A stretch of DNA of 64,000 nucleotides from Yoonia sp. (GCF_014859355.1 NZ_JACUUJ010000015.1:1-64000); one strand, 5' to 3'; counted from the first letter of the stretch, positions 1 through 10,210 are shown. Program-made: numbers and translations. Notes: generated by a model from the sequence alone, not told the origin.

Positions 1-1
1 T

Positions 2-238
2 GACATGATCAAAGATGGTTTTACGCCGATTGCCCGCGACGGTGCTCATCTGATCGAAGTGCAACTGGCCTTGCAAAAATCGCTTTCGCATCTTGCCCGC
101 CATTCCGACGGCCCATTGCCGCGGTCTGCGCCGAAACTGATGCAGGAAAGTTTTGAAAACGCCATGCAGGCGATGCAATTTGATATTAATCGAAACCGAT
201 TGCGTGCGGCGGTCCCGATGGTTGTCGTCATGGGCTGA
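2..238 (+). CDS. C-terminal fragment, possible DUF2254-type membrane protein
   Basis: The reading frame is open from the left edge of the window to a stop at 236-238, so this is probably the tail of a longer gene that begins outside. About 78 residues are visible. They are hydrophilic and helical, with a segment reading IARDGAHLIEVQLALQKSL. That resembles the soluble C-terminal end of DUF2254 membrane proteins, where an 'ARDGA..VEVQ..LQKAL' stretch is common. The family call is from memory and tentative. The tail converges on the SYLF lipoprotein gene, whose stop lies about 10 bp downstream. An ATG at position 5 is in frame but has no visible context. Confidence 0.4.
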   Translation, partial: DMIKDGFTPIARDGAHLIEVQLALQKSLSHLARHSDGPLPRSAPKLMQESFENAMQAMQFDINRNRLRAAVPMVVVMG

Positions 239-248
239 CGCGGCAGGT

Positions 249-806
249 TTAGGGGATGATTCGCGTGTATTTTGTGCCTTCCAGCGTTGCACCAATCCGC
301 AGACCTGTCTGCGCAAAAATCACAGCCAGCACAGGCGACAGGGATGTCGTGGTTTCTGCCCGCAAGGTTTCGCCCTGGTCGTTCAGCACATATTCAATAT
401 CGGCCCCGGCCGCCCAACCCTGCGACCTGCGGAATTCCATCAAGGCTTCGTTGGTCATGAAAAACAGCACATAGCTATACTGCTGCGCACCGATCTGTAA
501 TCCGGCACTGCCAGACGTGACCGAATAATAGTCTACCGTAGTCTGCCCGACCCGCAGCGCGCCGCGCCCGAACGACCCACCAAGCCCAAGGCCCGCCTTT
601 GTCACCAAGGGCATGACGAACATACCCGCAGAACGTTCCGCCAGATCGCGCGTGCCGGGATAGGTCTGATACATGAAATTCAGGGTGCTATCGACACGCG
701 CGTCGATCATTGCTGCACCCCCGCTGCCAATACCGTTACCGCACGCTGCAAGGGTCGTTGTGGCGCATGCACCAAGTGCAAAGTGACGCCGGGAAAGAAT
801 GCGCAT
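249..806 (-). CDS. SYLF/YSC84-domain lipoprotein
   Basis: This 185-residue protein begins MRILSRRHFALGACATTTLAACG. The twin-arginine-like RR is followed by a hydrophobic stretch and a lipobox LAAC, so it is probably exported and lipidated. The remainder matches the SYLF (YSC84) lipid-binding domain: a GLGLGGSFGRGALRVG glycine-rich segment, then a GSAGLQIGAQ turn and alternating beta segments. I chose the ATG at 806 because GGAGAA lies just upstream and because it gives a clean signal sequence; the frame extends further upstream to 962 without plausible signal content. It lies downstream of hemB on the same strand, with 152 bp between. The role of bacterial SYLF proteins is not well defined. 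Confidence 0.8.
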   Translation of the reverse strand: MRILSRRHFALGACATTTLAACGNGIGSGGAAMIDARVDSTLNFMYQTYPGTRDLAERSAGMFVMPLVTKAGLGLGGSFGRGALRVGQTTVDYYSVTSGSAGLQIGAQQYSYVLFFMTNEALMEFRRSQGWAAGADIEYVLNDQGETLRAETTTSLSPVLAVIFAQTGLRIGATLEGTKYTRIIP

Positions 807-958
807 GAAATTCTCCGCCTTATCTGCCTGATCGAGGCTTTGATGCCTCTTGTCGTCGGAAATATAGGCGAAAGCCTGTCGCCTGTCACGCGTTGGATTT
901 TCTACACATATGACAGGGTTGGGGATATGGGCCGCCCACAGGGCAGTTGCCTTTGGCA

Positions 959-1957
959 TCAACCCTGTAACAGCCGTGCAGCAGCCGGGGCAAAGTAGGT
1001 CAAAATCCCGTCACAGCCCGCCCGTTTGAAGCCTAGCAGACTTTCCAACATGACCTTGTCGCCATCCAGCCAGCCGTTTTGCGCGGCGGCTTGCAACATG
1101 GCGTATTCACCAGACACCTGATAGGCAAATGTTGGCACGCCAAAGGCGTCTTTCACCTGTCTGCAAATATCAAGATAGGGCATGCCCGGTTTGACCATCA
1201 CCATATCCGCGCCTTCGGATAGATCCCGCGCGACCAGACGCAAGGCTTCATCAGCATTACCGGGATCCATCTGATAGGTTTTCTTGTCGCCCGTCAACGC
1301 CGCCGATGCGCCAACCGCATCGCGGAACGGCCCGTAAAACGCCGATGCATATTTCGCCGCATAGCTAAGGATGGTGACATTCTGATGCCCTTCGGATTCC
1401 AGCGCTGCGCGAATGGCCCCGATCCGCCCGTCCATCATGTCTGACGGGCCAAGAATATCGGCCCCCGCTGCGGCCTGCGCCAGCGCCATTTTGACCAGCG
1501 CATCAACAGTGCGGTCATTCACGATTTCACCGTTTTCGACAAATCCGTCGTGACCGTTGATATTATAAGGGTCCAGCGCGATATCGGTCATCACGGCAAT
1601 GTCGGGTGCTGCGTCCTTGATTGCGCGGATCGTCTGGTTGGTCAGGTTGTCGGGGCTCCATGCCATGGCGCAGTCTTCGGTGCGCGCCGCCATCGCGGTG
1701 TAGGGAAAGATGCAGATCGCGGGAATGCCGAGGCTCTGCGCCTCGACAGCGGCCTTGGCCACGCGGTCGACCGTGCGGCGCACAACGCCGGGCATTGATG
1801 CAACGGGCGTTTCATCATCGCGCCCGTCCATTACGAAAACCGGCCAGATCAGGTCATCGACTGTCAGCGTATTTTGCCGCGCCAGCGCGCGCAGGGCAGG
1901 TGACTGGCGCATGCGGCGCTGGCGGCTGGCCGGAAAGGGGGCAAGGATCGGTGTCAT
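959..1957 (-). CDS. hemB: delta-aminolevulinic acid dehydratase (porphobilinogen synthase)
   Basis: HemB condenses two 5-aminolevulinate molecules to porphobilinogen, the second common step of tetrapyrrole synthesis, in the cytoplasm. The 332-residue length is normal. The two Schiff-base lysines sit in SYAAKYASAFYGP (about K202) and MVKPGMPYLD (about K256). The metal-site segment reads DIALDPYNINGHDG (about 125-138). Two of the three zinc-binding cysteines of the animal/yeast-type enzyme are aspartates here (about D129 and D137) and the third is alanine. This is the Mg-dependent type known from other alphaproteobacteria. The start at 1957 is followed by a conserved arginine-rich N-terminus. 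It is divergent from the membrane protein gene at 2080. Confidence 0.97.
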   Translation of the reverse strand: MTPILAPFPASRQRRMRQSPALRALARQNTLTVDDLIWPVFVMDGRDDETPVASMPGVVRRTVDRVAKAAVEAQSLGIPAICIFPYTAMAARTEDCAMAWSPDNLTNQTIRAIKDAAPDIAVMTDIALDPYNINGHDGFVENGEIVNDRTVDALVKMALAQAAAGADILGPSDMMDGRIGAIRAALESEGHQNVTILSYAAKYASAFYGPFRDAVGASAALTGDKKTYQMDPGNADEALRLVARDLSEGADMVMVKPGMPYLDICRQVKDAFGVPTFAYQVSGEYAMLQAAAQNGWLDGDKVMLESLLGFKRAGCDGILTYFAPAAARLLQG

Positions 1958-2079
1958 AGTCTGGCCTTTCGCAAAAATCTTCGTCTTGGTCGCACTTATT
2001 TTCCCGCTTCACAAGTCTGGGCAAGGCAGGAACAGAACGCTAAGGTCCGCAGGCCATACCAACGCGAAAGATCCTGCCT

Positions 2080-2604
2080 GTGACATTGAATGCCACCATA
2101 TTGCAAATTATTGATTTCGATACGTTTACCAACATTTGGTATTGGCTTGCTGTTGCCGTGGCATGGTCAACGGTCAGTCATTGGATCATCGGTGTCCCCT
2201 ATGACATGATTCATCGTGCCAGACGACACGAGGGCGTTGCCGCGGCGGATCTTGATCTGCTGGTCGCCATCAATGTGCGCAGGCTTGGCGCGATCCATGC
2301 AGTGGCGAGCGTCTGGTTGACAGGCTTTGCGGGTTTCATCCTGGCCGGCTTGTTTACAATGGGTTTTTATTATGGGTTTGATCTGGCGCAAGGCATGTTT
2401 TTACTCGCCTTCCCGCTGACCTTTGTCGGGGTGCTGAACATGCGCGCAACGCAACGGTATGCGGACCAGCAACCAACCGGTGGCGCACTCGCCAAAGATT
2501 TGCTGCGGCTGCGATTCAGGATCCAGGCCATCGCGGTGGTGTCGATCTTTGTCACAGCGATGTATGGTATGTTTTTCAGCCTTTCCCGTTTGTTCATCTT
2601 TTGA
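2080..2604 (+). CDS. conserved alphaproteobacterial membrane protein of unknown function
   Basis: This 174-residue protein starts with GTG. It has about four hydrophobic segments (roughly residues 15-37, 72-98, 102-122 and 150-172), linked by charged loops, one of which is rich in Arg and Asp (YDMIHRARRHEGVAAADLD). I do not recognise a catalytic motif. I loosely recall that some Rhodobacterales homologues carry the database name 'component of SufBCD complex', but nothing in the sequence or its neighbours (hemB, mfd) supports an iron-sulfur role. It reads toward mfd with 40 bp between them, so the two may be cotranscribed. Confidence 0.7.
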   Translation: MTLNATILQIIDFDTFTNIWYWLAVAVAWSTVSHWIIGVPYDMIHRARRHEGVAAADLDLLVAINVRRLGAIHAVASVWLTGFAGFILAGLFTMGFYYGFDLAQGMFLLAFPLTFVGVLNMRATQRYADQQPTGGALAKDLLRLRFRIQAIAVVSIFVTAMYGMFFSLSRLFIF

Positions 2605-2644
2605 TAGCTTGACACGCCGATGCGGCGGGGTAGGTGACTGCCAC

Positions 2645-5600
2645 ATGTCTGATCCCAAACATATCACCGTCTGCGGCGCGCCCGAAGGGTTTGATGCCCG
2701 GCTGATCCTGGCCGAGGTTGCCAAGGGCGGCCCCGTCATGCACGTTGCCCGCGATGACAAGCGGCTGGCGGCGATGCAGGCCGCACTGGCATTTTTCGCG
2801 CCCGACATGCCTGTTTTCAGTTTTCCAGCGTGGGATTGCCTGCCCTATGACCGGGTGTCGCCCAATGCCGATATTTCGGCGGCGCGCATGGCAACGCTGG
2901 CGGCATTGACACATGGCATGCCCGACCGCTTTGTGCTGCTGACGACGCTATCTGCGGCAACCCAGCGCGTGCCCGCGCGCACCTTGCTGCGCGAGGCCGC
3001 CTTTACCGCGACGGTCGGCAGCCGCGTGGACGAGGGCGCGTTGCGCAATTTCCTTGTGCGCATGGGATTTACCCAAAGCCCCACAGTGATGGAACCGGGC
3101 GATTACGCCGTGCGCGGCGGGATCATCGACATTTACCCGCCGGGCGAAAGCGGGCCGGTGCGGCTGGACCTGTTCGGCGATGTGCTGGACGGGGCACGCC
3201 GGTTTGATCCTGCCACGCAGCGCACCACCGAAAAATTGGCACAGGTCGAACTGGCCCCCGTGTCCGAGGTGATCATGGATGAGGCCGCAATCACACGGTT
3301 TCGCCAGAATTACCGCATCGAATTCGGCGCCGCCGGCACCGATGATCCGCTGTACGAGGCCGTAAGCGCGGGGCGCAAACATGCCGGTGTGGAACATTGG
3401 CTGGGGTTCTTTCAGGATGATCTGGAAACCCTGTTCGATTATCTGCCGCAGGCCACTGTCACGTTGGACGACCAGATGACCCCGATGCGGATTGCCCGCT
3501 GGGAAAGTATCGCAGACCAATATGGCACACGGATGCACGCACTGTCGCAAAAGGGGCGGATGGATAGCGTGTATAAACCGGCGCCGCCCGGTTTGCTGTA
3601 TCTGGATGATGGGGCCTGGAACGCGGCTGTTGCGGGCAAACGCGTGCTGCAATTTGCCCCGCTGAAACAGGCGACCGGGCCGGGGGTGGTTGACGCGGGC
3701 GGGCGGATCGGGCGCGATTTTGCGCCGGAACGCCAGCAGGAAAAAACCAACCTTTTCGGGTCTTTGGCGGATCATATTCGTGCCCAAATGGACAAGGGGC
3801 CTGTTGTCGTCGCGTCCTATTCCGATGGCGCGCGCGAACGCCTTGAAGGGCTGATCGAGGACGAAGGCATCGCCGAGGCGATCCCCGTCACAGATTTCAC
3901 CCGCGTCGGCAAACGCGGGGTTCATCTGGCGGTCTGGCCGCTGGACCACGGGTTCGAGGCACCGGACCTGACGGTGATTTCCGAACAGGATGTGCTGGGT
4001 GACCGGCTGATCCGACAGACGAAACGCAAGCGGCGTGCGGAAAATTTCCTGTCTGAAGCAAACAGCCTGACCCCCGGTGATCTGGTGGTGCACGTGGATC
4101 ACGGCGTCGGGCGTTTTGTCAGGCTGGAGGTGGTGAGCGCATTGGGCGCGGCCCATGAATGTCTGCTGCTGGAATATGCTGAAAACTCCAAACTTTACCT
4201 GCCTGTTGAAAACATCGAACTGCTGTCGAAATACGGCCATGAAACCGGCCTGTTGGACAAATTGGGCGGCGGCGCATGGCAGGCGAAAAAGGCCAAGCTC
4301 AAGGAACGGATCCGCCAGATCGCCGAACGGCTGATCCGGGTCGCTGCCGAACGCGCCCTGCGCACGGCACCAGTGCTGGAACCCCCCGATGGGTTGTGGG
4401 ATCAGTTTCTTGCGCGGTTTCCTTATGTCGAAACCGATGACCAGCTTGCGGCGATCAAAGACGTGCTGCACGATCTGGCCAGTGGGCAGCCGATGGACAG
4501 GCTGATTTGCGGCGACGTTGGCTTTGGCAAGACCGAGGTGGCGATCCGCGCGGCATTCGTCGCGGCCCTATCTGGCGTGCAGGTGGCGATTATTGCGCCG
4601 ACGACGTTGCTGGCGCGCCAGCACTATCAGGAATTTGCCGAACGGTTTCGGGGTTTTCCTGTCACGGTGCGGCCCTTGTCGAAATTCGTGTCGGCCCGTG
4701 ATGCGGCGTTAACCCGTGACGGGATCACCAAGGGCACGGTGGATATCGTCGTGGGCACCCACGCGCTGCTGGCGAAAGCGGTGCGGTTCAAGAACCTTGG
4801 CCTGCTTGTTATTGATGAAGAACAGAAATTCGGCGTTCAGCACAAGGAACGGCTGAAACAGTTGCGCACGGACGTGCATGTGCTGACCCTGACCGCGACG
4901 CCAATTCCGCGCACGCTGCAACTGTCGCTGTCGGGAGTGCGCGATCTGTCGATCATCGGCACGCCACCCATCGACCGGCTGGCGATCCGCACCTACGTGT
5001 CGGAATTCGACACAATAACCGTGCGCGAGGCGCTGTTGCGCGAACATTATCGCGGCGGGCAAAGTTTTGTCGTGGTTCCGCGCATCAGCGACATGCCCGA
5101 GATGGAAGAATTTCTGAAACACGAGATCCCCGAGGTGACATATATCACCGCCACTGGCCAGATGGCGGCGGGCGAGCTTGATGACCGGATGAACGCCTTT
5201 TACGACGGCAAATACGATGTCTTGCTGGCCACAACGATTGTTGAATCCGGGCTGGATATTCCGACCGCCAACACGATGATCGTCTGGCGCGCGGATATGT
5301 TCGGATTGTCCCAGCTTTACCAGATCAGGGGCCGCGTGGGCCGGTCGAAAACCCGTGCCTATGCCTATCTTACGACGAAACCCCGCCAGAAACTGACCGA
5401 TGCCGCGCAAAAACGCCTGCGCGTGCTGGGGTCGATTGATACGCTGGGCGCGGGGTTCACCCTGGCCAGTCAGGATCTGGATATTCGTGGCGCGGGCAAT
5501 CTGCTGGGCGAGGAACAATCGGGCCAGATGCGCGAGGTCGGATACGAGTTGTATCAACAGATGCTGGAAGACCAGATCGCCGCGATCCGGTCGGGGCAGG

Positions 5601-6091
5601 CCGAAGGTATCGTGGATGATGGCCAATGGGCACCGCAGATCAACCTGGGCGTGCCTGTTCTGATCCCCGAAGATTACGTGCCCGATCTGGATGTGCGGTT
5701 GGGGCTATACCGCCGCCTGTCCGACCTGACCACCAAGGTCGAGTTGGAAGGGTTCGCCGCTGAACTGATCGACCGTTTCGGCAAATTGCCGAAAGAGGTG
5801 AATACCCTGATGCTGGTCGTGCGGATCAAGGCGATGTGCAAACGCGCGGGCATTTCGCATCTGGATGCGGGGCCAAAGGGGGCCACGATAAGGTTTCACA
5901 ACGACAAATTCGCATCGCCGGCGGGGTTGGTGGATTTCATCAACGATCAGCGCGGTCTGGCAAAGGTCAAGGATAACAAGATCGTGGTACGCCGCGACTG
6001 GACCCGCGAACGCGACAAGATACAGGGCGCGTTCAACATCGCGCGCGATTTGGCCGCGAAGCTGGCCGATGAAAAGAAAAACGCGGGATAA
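2645..6091 (+). CDS. mfd: transcription-repair coupling factor
   Basis: Mfd is a DNA translocase that pushes stalled RNA polymerase off damaged template and recruits UvrA. It has 1148 residues, normal for the family. In order: UvrB-like domains with the motif [10 protein letters not shown] (about 160), the RNA-polymerase-interacting domain with the [10 protein letters not shown] motif (about 480), and the RecG-like helicase. The helicase contains Walker [10 protein letters not shown] (about 620), DEEQ in [17 protein letters not shown], motif [14 protein letters not shown], and the TRCF domain near the C-terminus. I start it at the ATG at 2645. The open frame reaches back to 2459 but overlaps the upstream gene and has no Mfd-like sequence. 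Confidence 0.97.
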   Translation: MSDPKHITVCGAPEGFDARLILAEVAKGGPVMHVARDDKRLAAMQAALAFFAPDMPVFSFPAWDCLPYDRVSPNADISAARMATLAALTHGMPDRFVLLTTLSAATQRVPARTLLREAAFTATVGSRVDEGALRNFLVRMGFTQSPTVMEPGDYAVRGGIIDIYPPGESGPVRLDLFGDVLDGARRFDPATQRTTEKLAQVELAPVSEVIMDEAAITRFRQNYRIEFGAAGTDDPLYEAVSAGRKHAGVEHWLGFFQDDLETLFDYLPQATVTLDDQMTPMRIARWESIADQYGTRMHALSQKGRMDSVYKPAPPGLLYLDDGAWNAAVAGKRVLQFAPLKQATGPGVVDAGGRIGRDFAPERQQEKTNLFGSLADHIRAQMDKGPVVVASYSDGARERLEGLIEDEGIAEAIPVTDFTRVGKRGVHLAVWPLDHGFEAPDLTVISEQDVLGDRLIRQTKRKRRAENFLSEANSLTPGDLVVHVDHGVGRFVRLEVVSALGAAHECLLLEYAENSKLYLPVENIELLSKYGHETGLLDKLGGGAWQAKKAKLKERIRQIAERLIRVAAERALRTAPVLEPPDGLWDQFLARFPYVETDDQLAAIKDVLHDLASGQPMDRLICGDVGFGKTEVAIRAAFVAALSGVQVAIIAPTTLLARQHYQEFAERFRGFPVTVRPLSKFVSARDAALTRDGITKGTVDIVVGTHALLAKAVRFKNLGLLVIDEEQKFGVQHKERLKQLRTDVHVLTLTATPIPRTLQLSLSGVRDLSIIGTPPIDRLAIRTYVSEFDTITVREALLREHYRGGQSFVVVPRISDMPEMEEFLKHEIPEVTYITATGQMAAGELDDRMNAFYDGKYDVLLATTIVESGLDIPTANTMIVWRADMFGLSQLYQIRGRVGRSKTRAYAYLTTKPRQKLTDAAQKRLRVLGSIDTLGAGFTLASQDLDIRGAGNLLGEEQSGQMREVGYELYQQMLEDQIAAIRSGQAEGIVDDGQWAPQINLGVPVLIPEDYVPDLDVRLGLYRRLSDLTTKVELEGFAAELIDRFGKLPKEVNTLMLVVRIKAMCKRAGISHLDAGPKGATIRFHNDKFASPAGLVDFINDQRGLAKVKDNKIVVRRDWTRERDKIQGAFNIARDLAAKLADEKKNAG

Positions 6092-6107
6092 ACCCTGCGT
6101 TTTTCTT

Positions 6108-6142
6108 GCCTACGCCGGGGATAATGCTGCGCAGAAGAAGCG
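6108..6142 (+). repeat. dispersed GC-rich 3'-end repeat, copy 1
   Basis: This segment, between the convergent ends of mfd and the MFS gene, begins GCCTACGCCGGGGATAATG and ends GCAGAAGAAGCGG. It resembles two other segments in this window (10211-10245, and 18570-18602 on the opposite strand) in having a GCCTCCGGCGG-like head and a purine-rich AAG tail. All three lie immediately downstream of stop codons. I recall similar short elements after many genes in Rhodobacterales, but I cannot verify copy number here. Confidence 0.45.
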
Positions 6143-6145
6143 GGG

Positions 6146-7372
6146 CTATGCCTCTCCGGGGCGGCGGATGAGGCTTGTCAGCCAGAGCGCAAGGCTGGCG
6201 CAGATCAGCACGCCGATTGCCATGGGCATGGGTGTGCCATCGAACAGCAGGGCAACGGGGGCCGCGATCACAACCGCACCCACGGTCGCAACAGACGCAA
6301 TGACAGATGCGGCAAGGCCCGCGATATGGCCCATTTCCTCCATCGCCAGCGCATTCAGGTTGCCAATGGTCAGCCCGGCCTGAAAGAAATTCGCCGTCAC
6401 CCAGAACACATAGATGCCGAAGGCCAGCCAAAAGGGGCCGTTGGCAAGGGTGATCACGATCATCAGCAGGGTGATGCCGATCTGGGCGGTCAACATGCCC
6501 TTGATAATGGCCCGCATCCCGACCCGCACGACGATTCTGGCGTTCAGCAAGCTGGCCGAGGCCGCGATGATGGCGATCCCGCCGAACCACAGATGAAAAT
6601 GCGCCCCTTGGCCAAAGGTCACGTCAAACACCTGCTGGGTGGATGACAGCACGGTAAACAGCATCCCGAAGGTCAGCATCTGGATGATGATCGAAAGCCG
6701 CGCCGTGTGGTGGGTGAACATTTCCACCACCGCCCGCCCCAGGGCGCTGATGCTAAGCGGGCGACGGTTTTCCGGGGTCAGCGTTTCGGGTTGGCGCAGC
6801 ATCAGCCAGATCACGGATATGGCGGAAAAGACCATGAAAGCCGCAAAGATCGCCCGCCAGCCAAAGCCTGCGATGATGTAATAACCCAGCGTCGGCGCAA
6901 GTGCTGGCACCAGTGAAAATACAACCATGACAAAGGACATGATCCGCGCCATATCGCGCCCGGCATAAAGATCGCGCACCAGCGCCATGACCACCACGCG
7001 CGGCCCTGCGGCCCCAAGCCCTTGCAAGACCCGCGCCGCCAGCATCATCTCAAGGCTTTGCGCGGCCCATGCCAGCGTGCAGGCACAGATATAAAGCGCC
7101 GCACCGCCCACCATCACCGTCTTGCGCCCGAATGCATCGGACAAAGGCCCCGCAAACAGCGTGCCAAACCCCATCCCCAACACGAAACTGGTGATGATCA
7201 ACTGCGCATTGTTCAGATTGGCGGGCGACAGGTCTTGCCCGATTTCAGGCAATGCAGGCAGCATTGCGTCGATGGAAAAGGCGACCGTCGCCATCAGCAT
7301 CGCCAAAAGGGCAATGAATTCGGCCTGCGGCAATCGTTTGACCGGGTCGGCAACCGGGGCGGTATCGGTCAT
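6146..7372 (-). CDS. Bcr/CflA-family drug efflux MFS transporter
   Basis: This 408-residue protein has twelve predicted membrane segments. The MFS signature between TM2 and TM3 reads GPLSDAFGRKTVMVGG (about 76-91), and a proline/glycine-rich antiporter motif follows in TM5 (LAPTLGYYI). The opening ALLAMLMATVAFSIDAMLPALPEIGQDL is typical of Bcr/CflA multidrug antiporters (bicyclomycin, chloramphenicol and similar compounds). The substrate cannot be read from sequence. Its ATG overlaps the stop of the DsbA-like gene in ATGA, so it is the last gene of an apparent three-gene operon with the acyl-CoA ligase. Confidence 0.88.
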   Translation of the reverse strand: MTDTAPVADPVKRLPQAEFIALLAMLMATVAFSIDAMLPALPEIGQDLSPANLNNAQLIITSFVLGMGFGTLFAGPLSDAFGRKTVMVGGAALYICACTLAWAAQSLEMMLAARVLQGLGAAGPRVVVMALVRDLYAGRDMARIMSFVMVVFSLVPALAPTLGYYIIAGFGWRAIFAAFMVFSAISVIWLMLRQPETLTPENRRPLSISALGRAVVEMFTHHTARLSIIIQMLTFGMLFTVLSSTQQVFDVTFGQGAHFHLWFGGIAIIAASASLLNARIVVRVGMRAIIKGMLTAQIGITLLMIVITLANGPFWLAFGIYVFWVTANFFQAGLTIGNLNALAMEEMGHIAGLAASVIASVATVGAVVIAAPVALLFDGTPMPMAIGVLICASLALWLTSLIRRPGEA

Positions 7373-8013
7373 GTGTCGGGGGCGATCTGCGCCATGATGT
7401 CAGTGATCACTTTCGCCCACATTTCGGGCGGTTGCGCACCCGGCACGGCATGTTGACCGGCCACGATAAAGGTTGGCACGGAATTCACCCCCATTTTGCG
7501 GCTATGGGCGTCGCGGGCTCGGATGTCAGCGGTGTCGGCATCAGATCCCAGAAGTTTCGTAACCAAGGCGGCATCCATTTCGGCGGTGTCGGCGATATCG
7601 GCCAGCACCTCGTGGCTGCCGATGTCGCGGCCATCGACGAAATAGGCCTTGAAGATCAGATCGACGACAAGGTTTTGCCGCGCTTCGATCCCGGCCCAAT
7701 GGATCAGGCGGTGTGCGTCGATGGTGTTGGGGGTTTTTTCGATCTTGTCGAAATTGATCAGCGCGCCGGCCTTTTCGGCTTGCTCCACCACAGGCGCATA
7801 GGCTTTGACGGCTGCGTCCTTGCCGCCGAACTTGGTTTCCAGATAGGTGCGGCGGTCCATGCCTGCTGCGGGCATGTCAGGGTTCAGCTGGAACGGGTGC
7901 CATTCGATCGTGAACGGATGATCGGGGATCTGATCCAATGCGCGGTCCAGATTGGTCTTGCCGATATAGCACCACGGGCAGATCGGGTCAGAAATAATAT
8001 CAAGCTTGACCAT
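7369..8013 (-). CDS. DsbA-family (FrnE-like) thiol oxidoreductase
   Basis: This 214-residue thioredoxin-fold protein has no signal peptide. It begins MVKLDIISDPICPWCYIGK, with the redox pair CPWC at residues 12-15, and shows the cis-proline region GVNSVPTFIVAG near the C-terminus. This is the pattern of FrnE / 2-hydroxychromene-2-carboxylate isomerase-like DsbA family members, cytoplasmic proteins distinct from periplasmic DsbA. The ATG at 8013 overlaps the acyl-CoA ligase by 14 bp, and the stop overlaps the MFS start by 4 bp, so it is translationally coupled on both sides. A longer open frame to 8094 exists inside the ligase gene and is not used here. Confidence 0.85.
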   Translation of the reverse strand: MVKLDIISDPICPWCYIGKTNLDRALDQIPDHPFTIEWHPFQLNPDMPAAGMDRRTYLETKFGGKDAAVKAYAPVVEQAEKAGALINFDKIEKTPNTIDAHRLIHWAGIEARQNLVVDLIFKAYFVDGRDIGSHEVLADIADTAEMDAALVTKLLGSDADTADIRARDAHSRKMGVNSVPTFIVAGQHAVPGAQPPEMWAKVITDIMAQIAPDT

Positions 8014-9514
8014 TGGCTGTCTCCCATTCCTGACGCAAGACGCGCCGCAGAAGTTTGTTGTTCGCCCCGCGCGGCAGCGCATCGTGGGCCACATAGATGC
8101 GCGGGCATTTATAGCCTGCCAGACGGGCTGCCATGAAATTGCGCAATTCCTGTTCGTCTATCACATCGGTGGCGACGTAAAAGGCCGCAATCACCGACGT
8201 CCCTGTGCGGATCTGCACGGCGCAGGCGGCGGCCTCGGTGATGTGGGGGTGGGCGGTCAGCGCGTCTTCGACTTCGACCGGGCTGACGCGGTAGCCGCCG
8301 GCGTTCATCATATCGTCGGCGCGACCGGCATAGGTGATGGCGCCGTCATCGGCCATGATCCCGATATCGCCGGTCAGAAACCAATCGCCCTGAAAGCGCG
8401 CGGCGGTTTCATCGGGCGCGCCCAGATAGCCCAGCATCAGCCCCGGATCGCTGCGGTGGATAGCGATAGTGCCCGGCGTGCCGCGTTCCACAGGCCCATC
8501 CGGCCCGATCAGCGCAACCTTGCGCCCCGGTTGCGCATAGCCGGAACTGCCCACTGGCGCGGGGCGCGCCGGGCTGCCGGAAATAAAGGTGGAACATTCC
8601 GACATGCCAAAGGCCTCGAATATCGGGGTGCCGGTCTGGGTTTCCCAATCGCTGCGGTAATCTTCGGCCAGTTTTTCGCCCGCCGACAGCCCGTGGCGCA
8701 GATGGGGCAGGGGTGGCAGACCGGCGCGCAGCACACGGCGATAGACACCGGGAGCGGCGGCAAAGATCGTGGCCTTATGCGCGGCCAACAGGGCGGGCAA
8801 TTGGTCGGCGCTAACCCCATCTGCCGGGATCAGGGCGGTTGCGCCAACCGACCATGGGTCCATCAGCCCGGTGCCCAGCGTATAGGTCCAGTTGAAGGCA
8901 CCGGCATGCATCAGCCTGTCGTCCTCGCGCAGGCCATACCAGCCGTCCCACATCATCTGGCGTGCCCAGATCGCGCGGTGTGCGTGGACGACAGGGCGCG
9001 GTTTGCCCGAGGTGCCGGATGTATAGATAATATATGCGGGCCTGTCGGGATCGCCCATCGCGAACGGCGCCGGCGGCAAGGCCCTGAAATCATGCAAGAT
9101 ACTGGCATCTTCTGTGCGGCCTGTGGCTGCAGCCATGCCGGGCGCGCGGATCGTCAGCGCAGGCTGGATGGTGGCGACAATCGCTGCGACCTCTGGCGCG
9201 GTCAGTTGCGATGACACCGGCACGGGGATGATCCCTGCGGCAATGGCACCCAGATAGGTGATGGGAAATTCTGCCGTGTTGCCCAGTTGCAAAAGCAGGT
9301 GGTCACCGGGCACCAGCCCCATGCCCAAAAGACCGGCTGCCGTCCCGCGCACCGCGGTGGCGATATCGGCATAGCGATAGGTTTCGACCATATCCCCCAC
9401 GATTTGCAGGGCCGGTTTATCGGCCAGACGGTCGGCATGGGCCAGCACATGGGCGGCCATGTTGAACCCGGCAGGCGCGGGCGGAAAGGCAGAGGGGTGC
9501 GTAATTGACAACAT
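8000..9514 (-). CDS. AMP-dependent acyl-CoA synthetase/ligase (benzoate-CoA ligase-like)
   Basis: The protein activates a carboxylic acid through an acyl-adenylate and transfers it to CoA. It has 504 residues. The AMP-binding P-loop IIYTSGTSGKP is at about 162-172, the adenylate motif FEAFGMSEC is in the middle, the hinge motif is GDWFLTGDIG, and the C-terminal catalytic lysine is in GANNKLLRR (about 490). The overall arrangement is closest to benzoate- or short-chain acyl-CoA ligases; the real substrate is not readable. It is first in an operon with the DsbA-like and MFS genes, and divergent by only 53 bp from an XRE-cupin regulator that probably controls it. Confidence 0.88.
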   Translation of the reverse strand: MLSITHPSAFPPAPAGFNMAAHVLAHADRLADKPALQIVGDMVETYRYADIATAVRGTAAGLLGMGLVPGDHLLLQLGNTAEFPITYLGAIAAGIIPVPVSSQLTAPEVAAIVATIQPALTIRAPGMAAATGRTEDASILHDFRALPPAPFAMGDPDRPAYIIYTSGTSGKPRPVVHAHRAIWARQMMWDGWYGLREDDRLMHAGAFNWTYTLGTGLMDPWSVGATALIPADGVSADQLPALLAAHKATIFAAAPGVYRRVLRAGLPPLPHLRHGLSAGEKLAEDYRSDWETQTGTPIFEAFGMSECSTFISGSPARPAPVGSSGYAQPGRKVALIGPDGPVERGTPGTIAIHRSDPGLMLGYLGAPDETAARFQGDWFLTGDIGIMADDGAITYAGRADDMMNAGGYRVSPVEVEDALTAHPHITEAAACAVQIRTGTSVIAAFYVATDVIDEQELRNFMAARLAGYKCPRIYVAHDALPRGANNKLLRRVLRQEWETANGQA

Positions 9515-9567
9515 AACAAACCGCTAATCTGCGTTGCGATCAGTTGCAAGAGCAGGTGCGGCTGCTT

Positions 9568-10203
9568 ATGAAAAGCGTCATGACAGACAATGACCCGATG
9601 AACCTGATCCGCGTGGCCCGTGAAAACGGCGCAAGCGCTGTGGCCGAACCGCTGGATCTGGGCGCGCGGGTGCGCGAATTGCGCAAGGCCCGCGACTGGA
9701 CGTTGGAACAGGCAGCCAAACAGGCGGGGCTGGCCCGGTCTACCCTGTCCAAGATCGAAAACGGGCAGATGTCGCCCACCTATGACGCGCTGAGAAAGCT
9801 GGCGGTGGGGCTGAATATTTCGGTGCCGCAATTGTTCACGCCGCCATCCAAGGCGCAGGTCAATGGGCGCATGGCCGTGGCCCGCAACGGCCATGAACCG
9901 GTGCAGATCACCACCACCTATGAACATGCCCTGCTGGCCGAGGCGCTGACCACGAAAAAGATGCTGCCGTATCGCGCGCGCATCCGGGCGCGCAGCATGG
10001 ACGAATTCGATGGCTGGGTGCGCCACGACGGCGAAGAATTTCTATATGTGCTGACCGGGCAGATCCGGCTTTATACCGAATTTTACGAACCCCTAGAGAT
10101 GAAGCGCGGCGACAGCGCCTATTACGACGCCACGATGGGCCACAACGTGGTGTCGGTCAGCGCCGAGGATGCAACGATCCTTTGGGTGACGTCGCTGACC
10201 TGA
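9568..10203 (+). CDS. XRE-family regulator with C-terminal cupin sensor domain
   Basis: The helix-turn-helix occupies about residues 22-75 (core TLEQAAKQAGLARSTLSKIE). A cupin_2 beta-barrel follows (about 125-205), with the ligand/metal motif DEFDGWVRHDGEEFLYVLTG and a second HNVVSV strand. Members of this architecture sense small acids or amines and control neighbouring catabolic genes. I place the start at the ATG at 9568 (211 residues); in-frame ATGs at 9544 and 9580 are also possible. It is divergent from the acyl-CoA ligase operon, and autoregulation plus control of that operon is the natural inference. Confidence 0.85.
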   Translation: MKSVMTDNDPMNLIRVARENGASAVAEPLDLGARVRELRKARDWTLEQAAKQAGLARSTLSKIENGQMSPTYDALRKLAVGLNISVPQLFTPPSKAQVNGRMAVARNGHEPVQITTTYEHALLAEALTTKKMLPYRARIRARSMDEFDGWVRHDGEEFLYVLTGQIRLYTEFYEPLEMKRGDSAYYDATMGHNVVSVSAEDATILWVTSLT

Positions 10204-10210
10204 CGTTCAT

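Noticed and set aside
2948-4471. 507-codon open frame opposite mfd
   Set aside because: It lies wholly inside mfd on the other strand and has no recognisable domain or ribosome-binding site; a composition-driven shadow.
8006-9214. 402-codon open frame opposite the acyl-CoA ligase
   Set aside because: Antisense shadow of a well-supported AMP-binding enzyme, with His/Arg/Gly-rich composition and no family similarity.
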